Counted from the stretch's first letter, positions 1 through 6,365 are shown. The stretch is 8,005 nucleotides of DNA from Methylotenera sp. (GCA_013816325.1 JACDEP010000094.1:1-8005); one strand, 5' to 3'. The notes: a model not told the origin generated them from the sequence alone. Numbers and translations: made by a program.

Positions 1-580
1 CGGCATTGACGCGTTCCGGGAATAAAGGGTGATGCTCGATCTCACTACCTTGGGCTAGCACCGGCGCCGTATCGACATCTTTTACAATCTGAACCGCGTG
101 TGGATTGCCCATGGAGAGTACGGCGATTTCCACACGCTGCACGTTTACTTCGAGCGTATAGATATTGGCAACGTTATCGGCAATGAATGGAATCTTATCT
201 AGCTCGAAACGCGGCGCACCCATATTAACGGTGACCTGACCATCGTCTTCAAGTTTGGGTGTGATGATACCGCTAGCGGTTTCCACACTGATCTCGGGTT
301 TGTCAGTAAGTGCCTGGTCAACAACAAAGCGTACAAAACAGCGTGCACCGTTCCCGCATTGCGAAACTTCGCCGCCGTCAGCGTTAAAGATACGGTATTT
401 AAAATCAGCAATACTTGAAGTTTCAACCAGTAAAAGCTGATCAAACCCAACCCCGAATTGGCGATGGGCAAGCTGCTGAATTTTTTCCGGTGTCAGATTA
501 ATATGTTGGCTGATAGCATTGATGACCATAAAGTCATTGCCGGCGCCTTGCATCTTTGTGAATTGGATAGTTTGTGACAT
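1..580 (-). CDS. dapF: Diaminopimelate epimerase, partial (C-terminus beyond left edge)
   Basis: DapF interconverts LL- and meso-diaminopimelate in the cytoplasm. This is the penultimate step of lysine synthesis and supplies the peptidoglycan cross-linking residue. Translation from the ATG at 580-578 gives 193 complete codons of a protein usually near 275 residues, so about the last 80 residues are missing. The N-terminus MSQTIQFTKMQGAGNDFMVI carries the family's KMxGxGNDF signature at about residues 9-17. NADGG at 66-70 is followed by SQCGNGARCF at 73-82, and Cys75 in it matches the first catalytic cysteine. MGNPHAV at 157-163 is also typical. The second catalytic cysteine lies outside the window. 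The gene starts 32 bases after the lpxL stop on the same strand, so the two are probably cotranscribed. I see no strong Shine-Dalgarno before this ATG. The identification is secure. Confidence 0.96.
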   Translation of the reverse strand, partial: MSQTIQFTKMQGAGNDFMVINAISQHINLTPEKIQQLAHRQFGVGFDQLLLVETSSIADFKYRIFNADGGEVSQCGNGARCFVRFVVDQALTDKPEISVETASGIITPKLEDDGQVTVNMGAPRFELDKIPFIADNVANIYTLEVNVQRVEIAVLSMGNPHAVQIVKDVDTAPVLAQGSEIEHHPLFPERVNA

Positions 581-612
581 ATGATTATTGTAGGGGATTG
601 CGCACGCTATAG

Positions 613-1476
613 TTAATTTTCTGCATTAATTTTAACGCGTTTTTCCCGTGCTAGTTGCGGATGTTTAAAACGGCGATAACTCCATAAATATTGTTCAGGT
701 TTTTTCCGTACCAGATGCTCAATGGCATTATTGATATCTTGCGGTGTGGTTTCGGTGGTTAATGGCTCAATGTGAATGACAAAGCCTCTTCCCCACGGCA
801 GCCGCTCCCCATAAGCTAATAATACAGTGGCTCCGGTAGTTTCTACCAGTTTGCTTACCAAGGTCATGCTATACGCCGGTTCACCAAAATAAGTAGCCCA
901 TGTGCCATCGCCTAGATCAGGCACTTGATCCGGCAAAATACCTACGGCATTGCCTTTCCTTAAGGTCTTAAGTAATGCACGAACGCCGCTTAGGTTTGCT
1001 GGCGCCAAAGTCGTTTTGCTGCGCTGCCTGCCACTTTCCATAATGTCACCCAGCCAGCTTTTGCGGGCAGGAGTATAAAGAATCGTCATCGGGTGCTTTG
1101 ATGCATAATACCTTGCGGTAATTTCATAGCAACCTAAATGCGGCGTCATGAAGATGATACCCTTCTTTTGGAGCAGGGCTTCCTCTACATAGTGCCAGCC
1201 TTCGCAACGCTTTACCCATTTAAGCACGCTCCGTTCTGACTTAACCCATATTGCAAAGGTCTCCAGCATACCTTTGCCGATTTCTTTAGTGCTGAGCCTA
1301 ACCAATTTTGCATGCGACCGCGTTTTGCTCGCCAGCTTACTTTTATGCAAGTTATTGCGGATTCGACGTGCAAACTTTCTATCAGTCAAATATGAAATGC
1401 CGCCTATGAAAATACCTAAGCCATGGATGAGCGGCAGCGGCAGAAAAGCAATTATTTTAAGAAGTATTTTGGTCAT
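613..1476 (-). CDS. lpxL: Lipid A late acyltransferase (LpxL/HtrB family)
   Basis: This is an inner-membrane acyltransferase of the LpxL/LpxM/HtrB family. It is expected to move a fatty acyl chain from acyl-ACP onto a lipid A precursor. From the ATG at 1476-1474 it has 287 residues, slightly short for the family. One hydrophobic N-terminal segment (about residues 3-30) would anchor it. The catalytic H-x4-E motif appears as TPHLGCYE (His113, Glu118). The family block GILPDQVPDLGDG starts near residue 179 and leads to YFGEPA. PEQYLWSYRRFK near 260-271 is the usual C-terminal block. The frame stays open upstream to a TTG at 1491, but ATG gives the typical N-terminus; neither start has a clear Shine-Dalgarno. 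The gene precedes dapF and diverges from metK. Only one acyltransferase copy is present here, so whether it acts as LpxL or LpxM cannot be decided from sequence. The symbol denotes the family. Confidence 0.88.
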   Translation of the reverse strand: MTKILLKIIAFLPLPLIHGLGIFIGGISYLTDRKFARRIRNNLHKSKLASKTRSHAKLVRLSTKEIGKGMLETFAIWVKSERSVLKWVKRCEGWHYVEEALLQKKGIIFMTPHLGCYEITARYYASKHPMTILYTPARKSWLGDIMESGRQRSKTTLAPANLSGVRALLKTLRKGNAVGILPDQVPDLGDGTWATYFGEPAYSMTLVSKLVETTGATVLLAYGERLPWGRGFVIHIEPLTTETTPQDINNAIEHLVRKKPEQYLWSYRRFKHPQLAREKRVKINAEN

Positions 1477-1575
1477 GAAGTGATATAACAAGAAACCATT
1501 TTGTAGATATAGGCTCTATTTTAGCAACTTAAGCTTTAACAAAGGGCATAATCGCTAGCGGTCAGTTGATTAGTG

Positions 1576-1581
1576 TACAAT
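1576..1581 (+). promoter_or_regulatory. Candidate -10 element of the metK promoter
   Basis: TACAAT sits 71 bases before the metK start codon and would place transcription initiation near 1588. No good -35 hexamer lies 16-18 bases upstream; the region there is the palindrome CGCTAGCG (1553-1560). The assignment rests on one hexamer in the divergent lpxL/metK spacer and is therefore weak. On the minus strand I found no convincing promoter for lpxL. Confidence 0.35.
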
Positions 1582-1594
1582 TTCGATTCTTTTG

Positions 1595-1619
1595 TGCTTG
1601 CTTCAGCCTTTAGTAAGCA
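1595..1619 (+). promoter_or_regulatory. Stem-loop in the metK leader
   Basis: TGCTTGCT (1595-1602) can pair over eight positions (one G-U) with AGTAAGCA (1612-1619) around a nine-base loop. The hairpin is followed by TTTCTTAT, a poor U-tract, so it could be a weak attenuator, an RNA-stability element, or chance. It matches no SAM-sensing riboswitch class that I recognise. It ends 33 bases before the metK start codon and leaves the ribosome binding site free. Confidence 0.35.
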
Positions 1620-1652
1620 TTTCTTATAACAATTTTATTTCAAGGCGTCTCA

Positions 1653-2816
1653 ATGAACGAATACTTATTTACTTCAGAATCTGTTTCTGAAGGCCATCCC
1701 GACAAAGTAGCAGACCAGATTTCCGATGCGATTGTCGATGCTATTTTAGCTCAGGACAATCATTCCCGCATCGCAGCAGAAACATTATGTAACACTGGTT
1801 TAGTCGTACTGGCCGGTGAAATCACCACCAATGCCAATGTGGATTATATCCAGGTAGCCCGCGATACCATTAAACGCATCGGTTATGACAATACCGAGTA
1901 TGGTATCGATTACAAAGGTTGCGCAGTTTTGGTCGCTTATGACAAGCAAAGCCCGGACATTGCGCAGGGCGTAAATAAAGCCTATGACGATTCACTGGAC
2001 CAAGGTGCCGGCGACCAAGGTCTGATGTTCGGTTACGCTGTGGATGAAACACCGCAACTCATGCCATTGCCGATTTGGCTATCTCATCGCATCATGGAGC
2101 GCCAAGCGCAGTTGCGTAAAGATGGCCGTTTACCATGGCTGCGCCCAGATGCTAAGTCACAAGTCACCGTGCAATATGTGGATGGTAAACCTTATAAGAT
2201 TGATACCGTGCTGGTCTCTACTCAGCACGCGCCAGAAATGAGTTTAGAAGCCATTAGAGAAGCAGTGATTGAAGATATTATCAAACCAATGTTGCCTCAG
2301 GAACTTCTAAAGGGTGAGATTAAATATTTGGTCAATCCTACTGGTCGTTTTGTTGTAGGCGGCCCGCAGGGCGATTGCGGCTTAACCGGCCGTAAAATTA
2401 TCGTTGATACCTATGGCGGTGCTGCGCCGCATGGTGGCGGCGCATTTTCAGGCAAAGACCCATCAAAAGTTGACCGTAGCGCCGCTTACGCTGGTCGTTA
2501 TGTAGCAAAAAATATAGTTGCTGCCGGCTTGGCGTCACGTTGCCTAGTTCAGGTTAGTTATGCAATCGGTGTTGCAAGGCCGACCAGTGTCATGGTTGAA
2601 ACTTACGGTACCGGTAAGGTATCCAATGAAGTACTGACGCAATTAGTATTAGAGCATTTTGATTTACGTCCAAAAGGTATCGTGCAAATGCTGGATCTAT
2701 TGCGTCCTATCTATACCAAAACTGCTGCATATGGTCATTTCGGCCGTGATGAGCCTGAGTTTACTTGGGAAAATACCGATAAAGCCGCAGCACTAAAAGC
2801 TGCCGCAGGTATGTAA
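1653..2816 (+). CDS. metK: S-adenosylmethionine synthetase
   Basis: MetK makes S-adenosylmethionine from methionine and ATP, releasing phosphate and diphosphate, as a cytoplasmic homotetramer. The 387-residue product is close to the usual 380-395. Visible family features are GHPDK at 14-18 with the ATP-contacting His15, the signature GAGDQGLMFGY at 118-128, the glycine-rich GGGAFSGKD phosphate loop at 261-269, and the C-terminal region containing GHFGRD near 360. The start is supported by AAGG at 1642-1645, seven bases upstream of the ATG. The gene is divergent from lpxL and separated from ahcY by 325 bases with their own promoter, so it is probably monocistronic. I see no clear terminator after its stop and no recognised SAM riboswitch ahead of it. 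The identification is secure. Confidence 0.98.
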   Translation: MNEYLFTSESVSEGHPDKVADQISDAIVDAILAQDNHSRIAAETLCNTGLVVLAGEITTNANVDYIQVARDTIKRIGYDNTEYGIDYKGCAVLVAYDKQSPDIAQGVNKAYDDSLDQGAGDQGLMFGYAVDETPQLMPLPIWLSHRIMERQAQLRKDGRLPWLRPDAKSQVTVQYVDGKPYKIDTVLVSTQHAPEMSLEAIREAVIEDIIKPMLPQELLKGEIKYLVNPTGRFVVGGPQGDCGLTGRKIIVDTYGGAAPHGGGAFSGKDPSKVDRSAAYAGRYVAKNIVAAGLASRCLVQVSYAIGVARPTSVMVETYGTGKVSNEVLTQLVLEHFDLRPKGIVQMLDLLRPIYTKTAAYGHFGRDEPEFTWENTDKAAALKAAAGM

Positions 2817-2858
2817 GTAATAAAAATACAATGTAATCATAGCGTTGCAATGGTAATT

Positions 2859-2886
2859 TTGACAATCGCTTTGATTTCATTATAAT
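2859..2886 (+). promoter_or_regulatory. Consensus sigma70 promoter of the ahcY operon
   Basis: TTGACA (2859-2864) and TATAAT (2881-2886) are both perfect hexamers, separated by 16 bases. Transcription should start near 2892-2894, about 15 bases before the riboswitch aptamer, so the aptamer would be at the very 5' end of the transcript. The 42 bases between the metK stop and this promoter (2817-2858) show nothing else that I can identify. Confidence 0.88.
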
Positions 2887-2906
2887 TGCGTTTTTAGTAA
2901 TTCTAT

Positions 2907-2998
2907 AACCGAGGAACGTTGCGAGGTTTGTTTCATGCAAACCCCAGGCTCGGTTTACAAACTTGTAAAATATTCACAGGATTGTAACGGCGTTCACC
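2907..2998 (+). ncRNA. S-adenosylhomocysteine (SAH) riboswitch aptamer
   Basis: The segment matches the SAH (ahcY-motif) riboswitch known from beta- and gammaproteobacteria upstream of SAH-recycling genes. AACCGAG (2907-2913) pairs with CTCGGTT (2949-2955) to form the closing stem. Inside it, GGTTTG (2925-2930) pairs with CAAACC (2938-2943). The conserved CGAGGAACGTTGCGA and CCAGGCTCGG strings are present. A short variable hairpin follows (TTTACA/TGTAAA, 2954-2969). The downstream conserved strand AACGGCGTTCACC (2986-2998) includes CGTTC (2991-2995), which pairs with GAACG (2914-2918) to make the pseudoknot. The usual pair, as I recall it, is GAGCG/CGCUC, so both sides have changed together. 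The known role of the class is to bind SAH selectively over SAM and turn expression on. Its position directly ahead of ahcY fits this. Confidence 0.95.
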
Positions 2999-3044
2999 TA
3001 ATTTAAACCGTGCCAGACATGGGATTTAGGTGAATAAAAGCCGT
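2987..3044 (+). promoter_or_regulatory. Expression-platform hairpin competing with the riboswitch pseudoknot
   Basis: ACGGC (2987-2991) can pair with GCCGT (3040-3044), and TTCACCTAA (2993-3001) pairs perfectly over nine bases with TTAGGTGAA (3026-3034). Inside, CCGTG (3008-3012) and CATGG (3018-3022) can form a third short stem. The 5' arm contains the pseudoknot strand CGTTC (2991-2995), so this fold and the SAH-bound fold exclude each other. That is the expected behaviour of an off-state structure. No run of T follows position 3044, so it is not a standard intrinsic terminator. How it lowers expression is unclear. Confidence 0.65.
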
Positions 3045-3060
3045 CGCTAATTAAACTTAG

Positions 3061-3092
3061 TTGCTATATTTCTAGGTTGCTATATTTCTAGG
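3061..3092 (+). repeat. Tandem duplication of a 16-base unit in the ahcY leader
   Basis: TTGCTATATTTCTAGG occurs twice without interruption (3061-3076 and 3077-3092). It is followed by a looser third copy beginning CTGCTTTATTCCCAG (3093-3107). The repeat lies between the competing hairpin and the ahcY ribosome binding site. It looks like a replication-slippage duplication. A regulatory role cannot be shown from sequence. Confidence 0.9.
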
Positions 3093-3141
3093 CTGCTTTA
3101 TTCCCAGTTTCTCTTCTGATCACAATTTCAAGGAATTTGTA

Positions 3142-4566
3142 ATGAATACTGTGACTACTGATTTTAAACCTATAGCCAAAGACTACGTAATCGCCGATAT
3201 TAATCTGGCAACATTCGGTCGTAAAGAAATCGTCATTGCTGAAACTGAAATGCCGGGTTTAATGGCTATTCGTCAAGAGTATGCAAGTGTGCAACCGCTT
3301 AAAGGCGCGCGTATCACTGGTTCACTGCATATGACTATCCAAACCGCGGTATTGATTGAAACGCTCAAAGACCTAGGCGCTGAAGTGCGCTGGGCATCAT
3401 GTAATATCTACTCTACACAAGATCATGCTGCCGCGGCGATTGCTGCTAGCGGCACGCCGGTGTTCGCGGTAAAAGGCGAAACGCTGACTGAATATTGGGA
3501 TTACACGCATCGTATCTTTGAATGGACCGATGGCGGCTACACTAATATGATTCTAGATGACGGCGGAGATGCGACATTGTTGCTGCATCTAGGTACCCGG
3601 GCTGAAAAAGATTTGTCAGTAATTTCCAAGCCTACTTCAGAAGAAGAAGTTTGCCTGTTTGATGCAATTAAAGCCAAATTAAAAACTGATCCAACTTGGT
3701 ACTCGACACGTTTAGAAAAAATCATCGGCGTGACCGAAGAGACCACGACTGGCGTGCATCGTTTGTATCAAATGCATAAAGAAGGAAAGTTAGCTTTCCC
3801 AGCCATTAACGTGAATGATTCAGTGACTAAATCTAAATTCGACAATTTGTACGGTTGTCGAGAATCATTGGTGGATGCGATTAAACGGGCGACTGATGTA
3901 ATGATTGCAGGTAAAGTGGCTGTGGTAGCAGGCTATGGCGATGTAGGTAAAGGTTCTGCACAAGCATTGCGTGCACTATCAGCACAAGTTTGGGTAACGG
4001 AAATCGACCCAATCTGCGCATTGCAGGCAGCGATGGAAGGCTACCGTGTGGTGACCATGGATTATGCTTGCGAACATGGTGATATCTTTGTAACTGCAAC
4101 AGGTAACTACCATGTGATTACGCATGACCATATAACAAAAATGAAAGACCAGGCAATTGTTTGTAATATTGGCCATTTTGACAATGAAATTGACGTAGCC
4201 TCACTGGAAAAATATGAGTGGGATGAAATCAAACCGCAAGTTGACCATGTGATTTTCCCTAATGGTAAAAAGATTATTCTATTGGCCAAAGGCCGTTTGG
4301 TGAACCTAGGCTGCGGTACTGGCCATCCTTCCTATGTGATGAGCTCAAGCTTTGCCAATCAAACCATTGCGCAAATTGAGTTGTTTACACGTGAAGAGGA
4401 TTACCCAGTAGGTGTTTATGTGTTGCCTAAACATTTGGATGAAAAAGTTGCAGTATTGCAATTGAATAAATTAAATGCAGAATTGACTATTTTGACGGAT
4501 GAGCAAGCTGCATATATCGGCGTACAAAAACAAGGGCCTTATAAGCCAGATACTTATCGCTATTAG
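3142..4566 (+). CDS. ahcY: Adenosylhomocysteinase (SAH hydrolase)
   Basis: AhcY reversibly hydrolyses S-adenosylhomocysteine to homocysteine and adenosine using bound NAD+. This removes the product inhibitor of methyltransferases. The 474-residue protein is the long bacterial form: compared with the animal enzyme it carries an extra stretch at about residues 150-190. Substrate-site regions include SLHMTIQTAVL (61-71), DYTHRIFEW (120-128), and VTKSKFDNLYGC (228-239), where Lys230, Asp234, Asn235 and Cys239 match the known catalytic residues. The NAD-binding loop is GYGDVGKG (264-271), followed by the cofactor-selecting TEIDP (286-290). The C-terminus KPDTYRY supplies the lysine and tyrosine that reach the neighbouring subunit's NAD. 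AAGGA at 3130-3134 precedes the ATG by seven bases. The gene lies directly downstream of the SAH riboswitch and heads an operon with the holin-like gene and metF. Confidence 0.98.
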   Translation: MNTVTTDFKPIAKDYVIADINLATFGRKEIVIAETEMPGLMAIRQEYASVQPLKGARITGSLHMTIQTAVLIETLKDLGAEVRWASCNIYSTQDHAAAAIAASGTPVFAVKGETLTEYWDYTHRIFEWTDGGYTNMILDDGGDATLLLHLGTRAEKDLSVISKPTSEEEVCLFDAIKAKLKTDPTWYSTRLEKIIGVTEETTTGVHRLYQMHKEGKLAFPAINVNDSVTKSKFDNLYGCRESLVDAIKRATDVMIAGKVAVVAGYGDVGKGSAQALRALSAQVWVTEIDPICALQAAMEGYRVVTMDYACEHGDIFVTATGNYHVITHDHITKMKDQAIVCNIGHFDNEIDVASLEKYEWDEIKPQVDHVIFPNGKKIILLAKGRLVNLGCGTGHPSYVMSSSFANQTIAQIELFTREEDYPVGVYVLPKHLDEKVAVLQLNKLNAELTILTDEQAAYIGVQKQGPYKPDTYRY

Positions 4567-4629
4567 TCTAGACCTGTTTTAATGTCTAAGTGCTAAGATC
4601 TTTGCTGTTTTATACTACGTTAAAATAAT

Positions 4630-4635
4630 AGGAGA
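4630..4635 (+). promoter_or_regulatory. Ribosome binding site fixing the GTG start of the holin-like gene
   Basis: AGGAGA ends seven bases before the GTG at 4643-4645. It is the strongest Shine-Dalgarno in the operon and supports this GTG as the true start. The 76-base spacer after ahcY also contains TATACT (4611-4616), which might be a weak internal -10 but has no convincing -35. Confidence 0.8.
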
Positions 4636-4642
4636 AAGTCAC

Positions 4643-4993
4643 GTGAAACTATTGATTGTATGGTTATTAAACGCGCTTGCATTACTGGCCGTTGCTTATT
4701 TTATCCCCAATATTCATGTGGCTAATTTTACAGCTGCGCTAATTGCCGCATTGGTCATTGGCTTGGTAAATATGTTAGTCAGGCCGATTTTAGTCATACT
4801 CACCTTACCGATTACAGTTTTAACCTTAGGGCTGTTTATATTGGTGATTAATGGCGTATTGTTTTATGCAGTAGGCAACTGGTTACAGGGCTTTGAAGTA
4901 CGGACGTTGCTAGCCGGTATCATCGGTGCGCTGGTTTATAGTGTGCTTTCATGGTTCTTGGCTGCCATCTTGATTGATAATAAAAAAGATTAA
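4643..4993 (+). CDS. Small four-helix membrane protein, phage holin family (DUF360/YvlD-like)
   Basis: The 116-residue product is almost entirely hydrophobic, with four predicted membrane segments at about residues 3-21, 29-46, 51-76 and 87-110. It ends in a short charged tail, IDNKKD. The loop after the second helix contains NMLVRPIL (43-50), with the Asn and Arg-Pro typical of the phage_holin_4_2 family. Despite that family name, these are mostly chromosomal proteins of unknown function, and nothing nearby suggests a prophage or a lysis cassette. Translation starts at GTG behind a good ribosome binding site. The stop lies three bases before the metF start, so the gene is tightly embedded in the ahcY-metF operon. 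From memory, the ahcY/holin-like/metF order recurs in other betaproteobacteria, which suggests a maintained link. Its function is unknown. Confidence 0.88.
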   Translation: MKLLIVWLLNALALLAVAYFIPNIHVANFTAALIAALVIGLVNMLVRPILVILTLPITVLTLGLFILVINGVLFYAVGNWLQGFEVRTLLAGIIGALVYSVLSWFLAAILIDNKKD

Positions 4994-4996
4994 TGA

Positions 4997-5842
4997 ATGA
5001 ATACACCCATATCTAATCCCTCCACATTAAGTTTTGAGTTTTTCCCACCAAAAACGGTTGAAGGCATAAATAAATTACGTGAAACGCGTAGCCAGTTAGC
5101 CAAATTCAATCCTGAATTCTTTTCTGTAACGTTTGGTGCCGGCGGTTCTACACGGGACCGGACTTTAGACACTGTCCTTGAAATCCAGAAGACCGGTCTG
5201 GATGCAGCGCCGCATATTTCTTGTATTTCTTCAAGTAAGGAGGAAATACGGGATTTATTAAATAAATATCAAACGCATGGCATTAAGCGTTTAGTCGCAT
5301 TACGTGGGGATGTACCATCAGGGGAAGCAAGTGCCGGCGACTTTCGCTATGCAGCGGAATTAGTTGCGTTTATCCGTGCAGAAACCGGTGATCATTTCCA
5401 TATTGAAGTGGCAGCGTACCCGGAATTCCATCCGGAAGCCCGCACTCCGGCTGCGGATTTACAAAATCTGCAACGTAAAATAGAGGCAGGAGCTAACTCT
5501 GCGATTACACAGTATTTTTATAATGCAGACTCTTATTTCAGGTTTATGGATCAATGCGATGCTGCAGATATCAAGATACCGGTGGTGCCCGGCATTATGC
5601 CTATTTACAATATTACCCAACTGGCGCGCTTTTCTAGTATTTGTGGTGCGGAAATCCCGCGTTGGTTGAAAATGCGATTAGAAGAATACGGCGATGATAT
5701 GGCTTCGCTACGGGCTTTTGGTATTGACGTTGTGAGTGAGCTTTGCGAAACCCTGCGTGTTTGGGGCGTGCCTAGCTTGCATTTCTATACTTTAAACCAA
5801 TCAGTGGTCATTTCTAAAGTACTTGAAAATATTAGTGAATAA
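4997..5842 (+). CDS. metF: 5,10-methylenetetrahydrofolate reductase
   Basis: MetF is a cytoplasmic flavoprotein that reduces 5,10-methylene-tetrahydrofolate to 5-methyl-tetrahydrofolate, the methyl donor for methionine synthase. The 281-residue product is a little shorter than the 296-residue E. coli enzyme. The TIM-barrel motifs are intact. FEFFPPK at 13-19 carries Glu14, equivalent to the catalytic E. coli Glu28. VTFGAGGSTRDRT is at 44-56. ALRGD at 101-105 holds Asp105, equivalent to Asp120 near the flavin. TQYFY at 171-175 holds Gln172, equivalent to Gln183 in the folate site. PGIMPI follows at 198-203. The start codon lies three bases after the preceding stop and has no clear Shine-Dalgarno, so translational coupling is likely. 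It is the last gene of the operon, followed by a terminator, and the upstream riboswitch probably controls it through read-through. Confidence 0.97.
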   Translation: MNTPISNPSTLSFEFFPPKTVEGINKLRETRSQLAKFNPEFFSVTFGAGGSTRDRTLDTVLEIQKTGLDAAPHISCISSSKEEIRDLLNKYQTHGIKRLVALRGDVPSGEASAGDFRYAAELVAFIRAETGDHFHIEVAAYPEFHPEARTPAADLQNLQRKIEAGANSAITQYFYNADSYFRFMDQCDAADIKIPVVPGIMPIYNITQLARFSSICGAEIPRWLKMRLEEYGDDMASLRAFGIDVVSELCETLRVWGVPSLHFYTLNQSVVISKVLENISE

Positions 5843-5876
5843 AACTCCTTCAGACATTGGTGACGAGAAATTCTAT

Positions 5877-5911
5877 AAAAAAGCCGACCTACTAATGTAG
5901 TGTCGGTTTTT
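5877..5911. terminator. Bidirectional intrinsic terminator between metF and smg
   Basis: CCGAC (5884-5888) pairs with GTCGG (5902-5906), and CTAC (5889-5892) pairs with GTAG (5897-5900). The loop is TAAT and T5901 is bulged. Six A residues precede the stem (5877-5882) and five T residues follow (5907-5911), so it reads as a rho-independent terminator on both strands. It serves the convergent metF (plus) and smg (minus) operons. The smg stop codon falls inside it. Confidence 0.9.
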
Positions 5912-6365
5912 GTTTATTTAATAGAGCATCTTCAATAAATAAGTACTCTTTAGTTTTGTCGGGACCGATTTTACTGGCTCCCCATGTCGTCATCAGCACG
6001 ATCCAGCGCATCTCCTCAATGCCGATTTCGAGCTGAGGAAGGTTCATGGCAAGCTCTAATACCAGTTCGCGTTGTGTGGTGCTTAATATATCTGCTTGCA
6101 CTAAGAACAAAACAAATCCCAGACTTTCGCCATTGATTTTCTTTAATTCATCGGCAGTAAAAATACGTGTGTTAGCTTGAGAGGGTTTTTCAAAGACATT
6201 TGCTTGCTCGGTCATCTTTTCAAGCTGGTTGAACCAGTCAAACGCACCGTTAATGTCTTGTTCATCAAATCCTGCAGCGAATAATTCCTTTGAAAGCGTA
6301 TTATCGTCAGGTCTAAAATGTGTATCAATGTAGTTTTCAAACATATAAACCAATACTTCAAACAT
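5892..6365 (-). CDS. smg: Smg family protein (DUF494)
   Basis: This 157-residue soluble, acidic protein belongs to the Smg/DUF494 family, named for its position next to smf (dprA). Its biochemical role is not established. The N-terminus MFEVLVYMFENYID is highly characteristic. A predicted helical domain follows (LSKELFAAGFDEQDI, 24-38), then a more variable stretch at about 52-70, and finally a conserved C-terminal part with ADELKKINGESLGFVLFL (71-88) and MRWIVLMTTWG (119-129). The ATG is preceded by AAGGAT (plus-strand TCCTT at 6374-6378) at a good distance. It follows dprA on the same strand after 93 bases. topA, which I recall often coming next in this order, is absent because the operon ends here. 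The TAG stop at 5894-5892 lies within the terminator hairpin. Confidence 0.93.
   Translation of the reverse strand: MFEVLVYMFENYIDTHFRPDDNTLSKELFAAGFDEQDINGAFDWFNQLEKMTEQANVFEKPSQANTRIFTADELKKINGESLGFVLFLVQADILSTTQRELVLELAMNLPQLEIGIEEMRWIVLMTTWGASKIGPDKTKEYLFIEDALLNKQKPTLH

Noticed and set aside
1477..1491. Extension of the lpxL reading frame to a TTG at 1491
   Set aside because: The extra five residues (including TTG-encoded Met) have no family support and no ribosome binding site; the ATG at 1476 gives a standard hydrophobic N-terminus.
1553..1560. CGCTAGCG palindrome between lpxL and metK as an operator
   Set aside because: An eight-base palindrome is easily found by chance and matches no operator I can name; it occupies the place where a metK -35 would be, but nothing more supports it.
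1870..2241. Short open frames on either strand inside metK, and similar ones inside ahcY, dapF and dprA
   Set aside because: They lie wholly within well-identified genes, lack ribosome binding sites and have compositions typical of shadow frames.
2987..3044. Standard rho-independent terminator after the SAH aptamer
   Set aside because: The stem is good, but the following bases (CGCTAATTAAAC) contain no T-run.
4569..4588. TAGAC/GTCTA inverted repeat after ahcY as a terminator
   Set aside because: It has only five weak pairs, an eleven-base loop and no T-tract; read-through into the downstream genes is more likely.
4643..4993. Prophage or lysis module suggested by the holin-family name
   Set aside because: No endolysin, integrase, phage structural gene or attachment site is nearby, and the gene is embedded in a metabolic operon.
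4993..5016. Alternative ATG at 4993 overlapping the holin-like gene's stop (TAATG)
   Set aside because: It is in another frame and hits a stop after seven codons; metF starts at the ATG at 4997.
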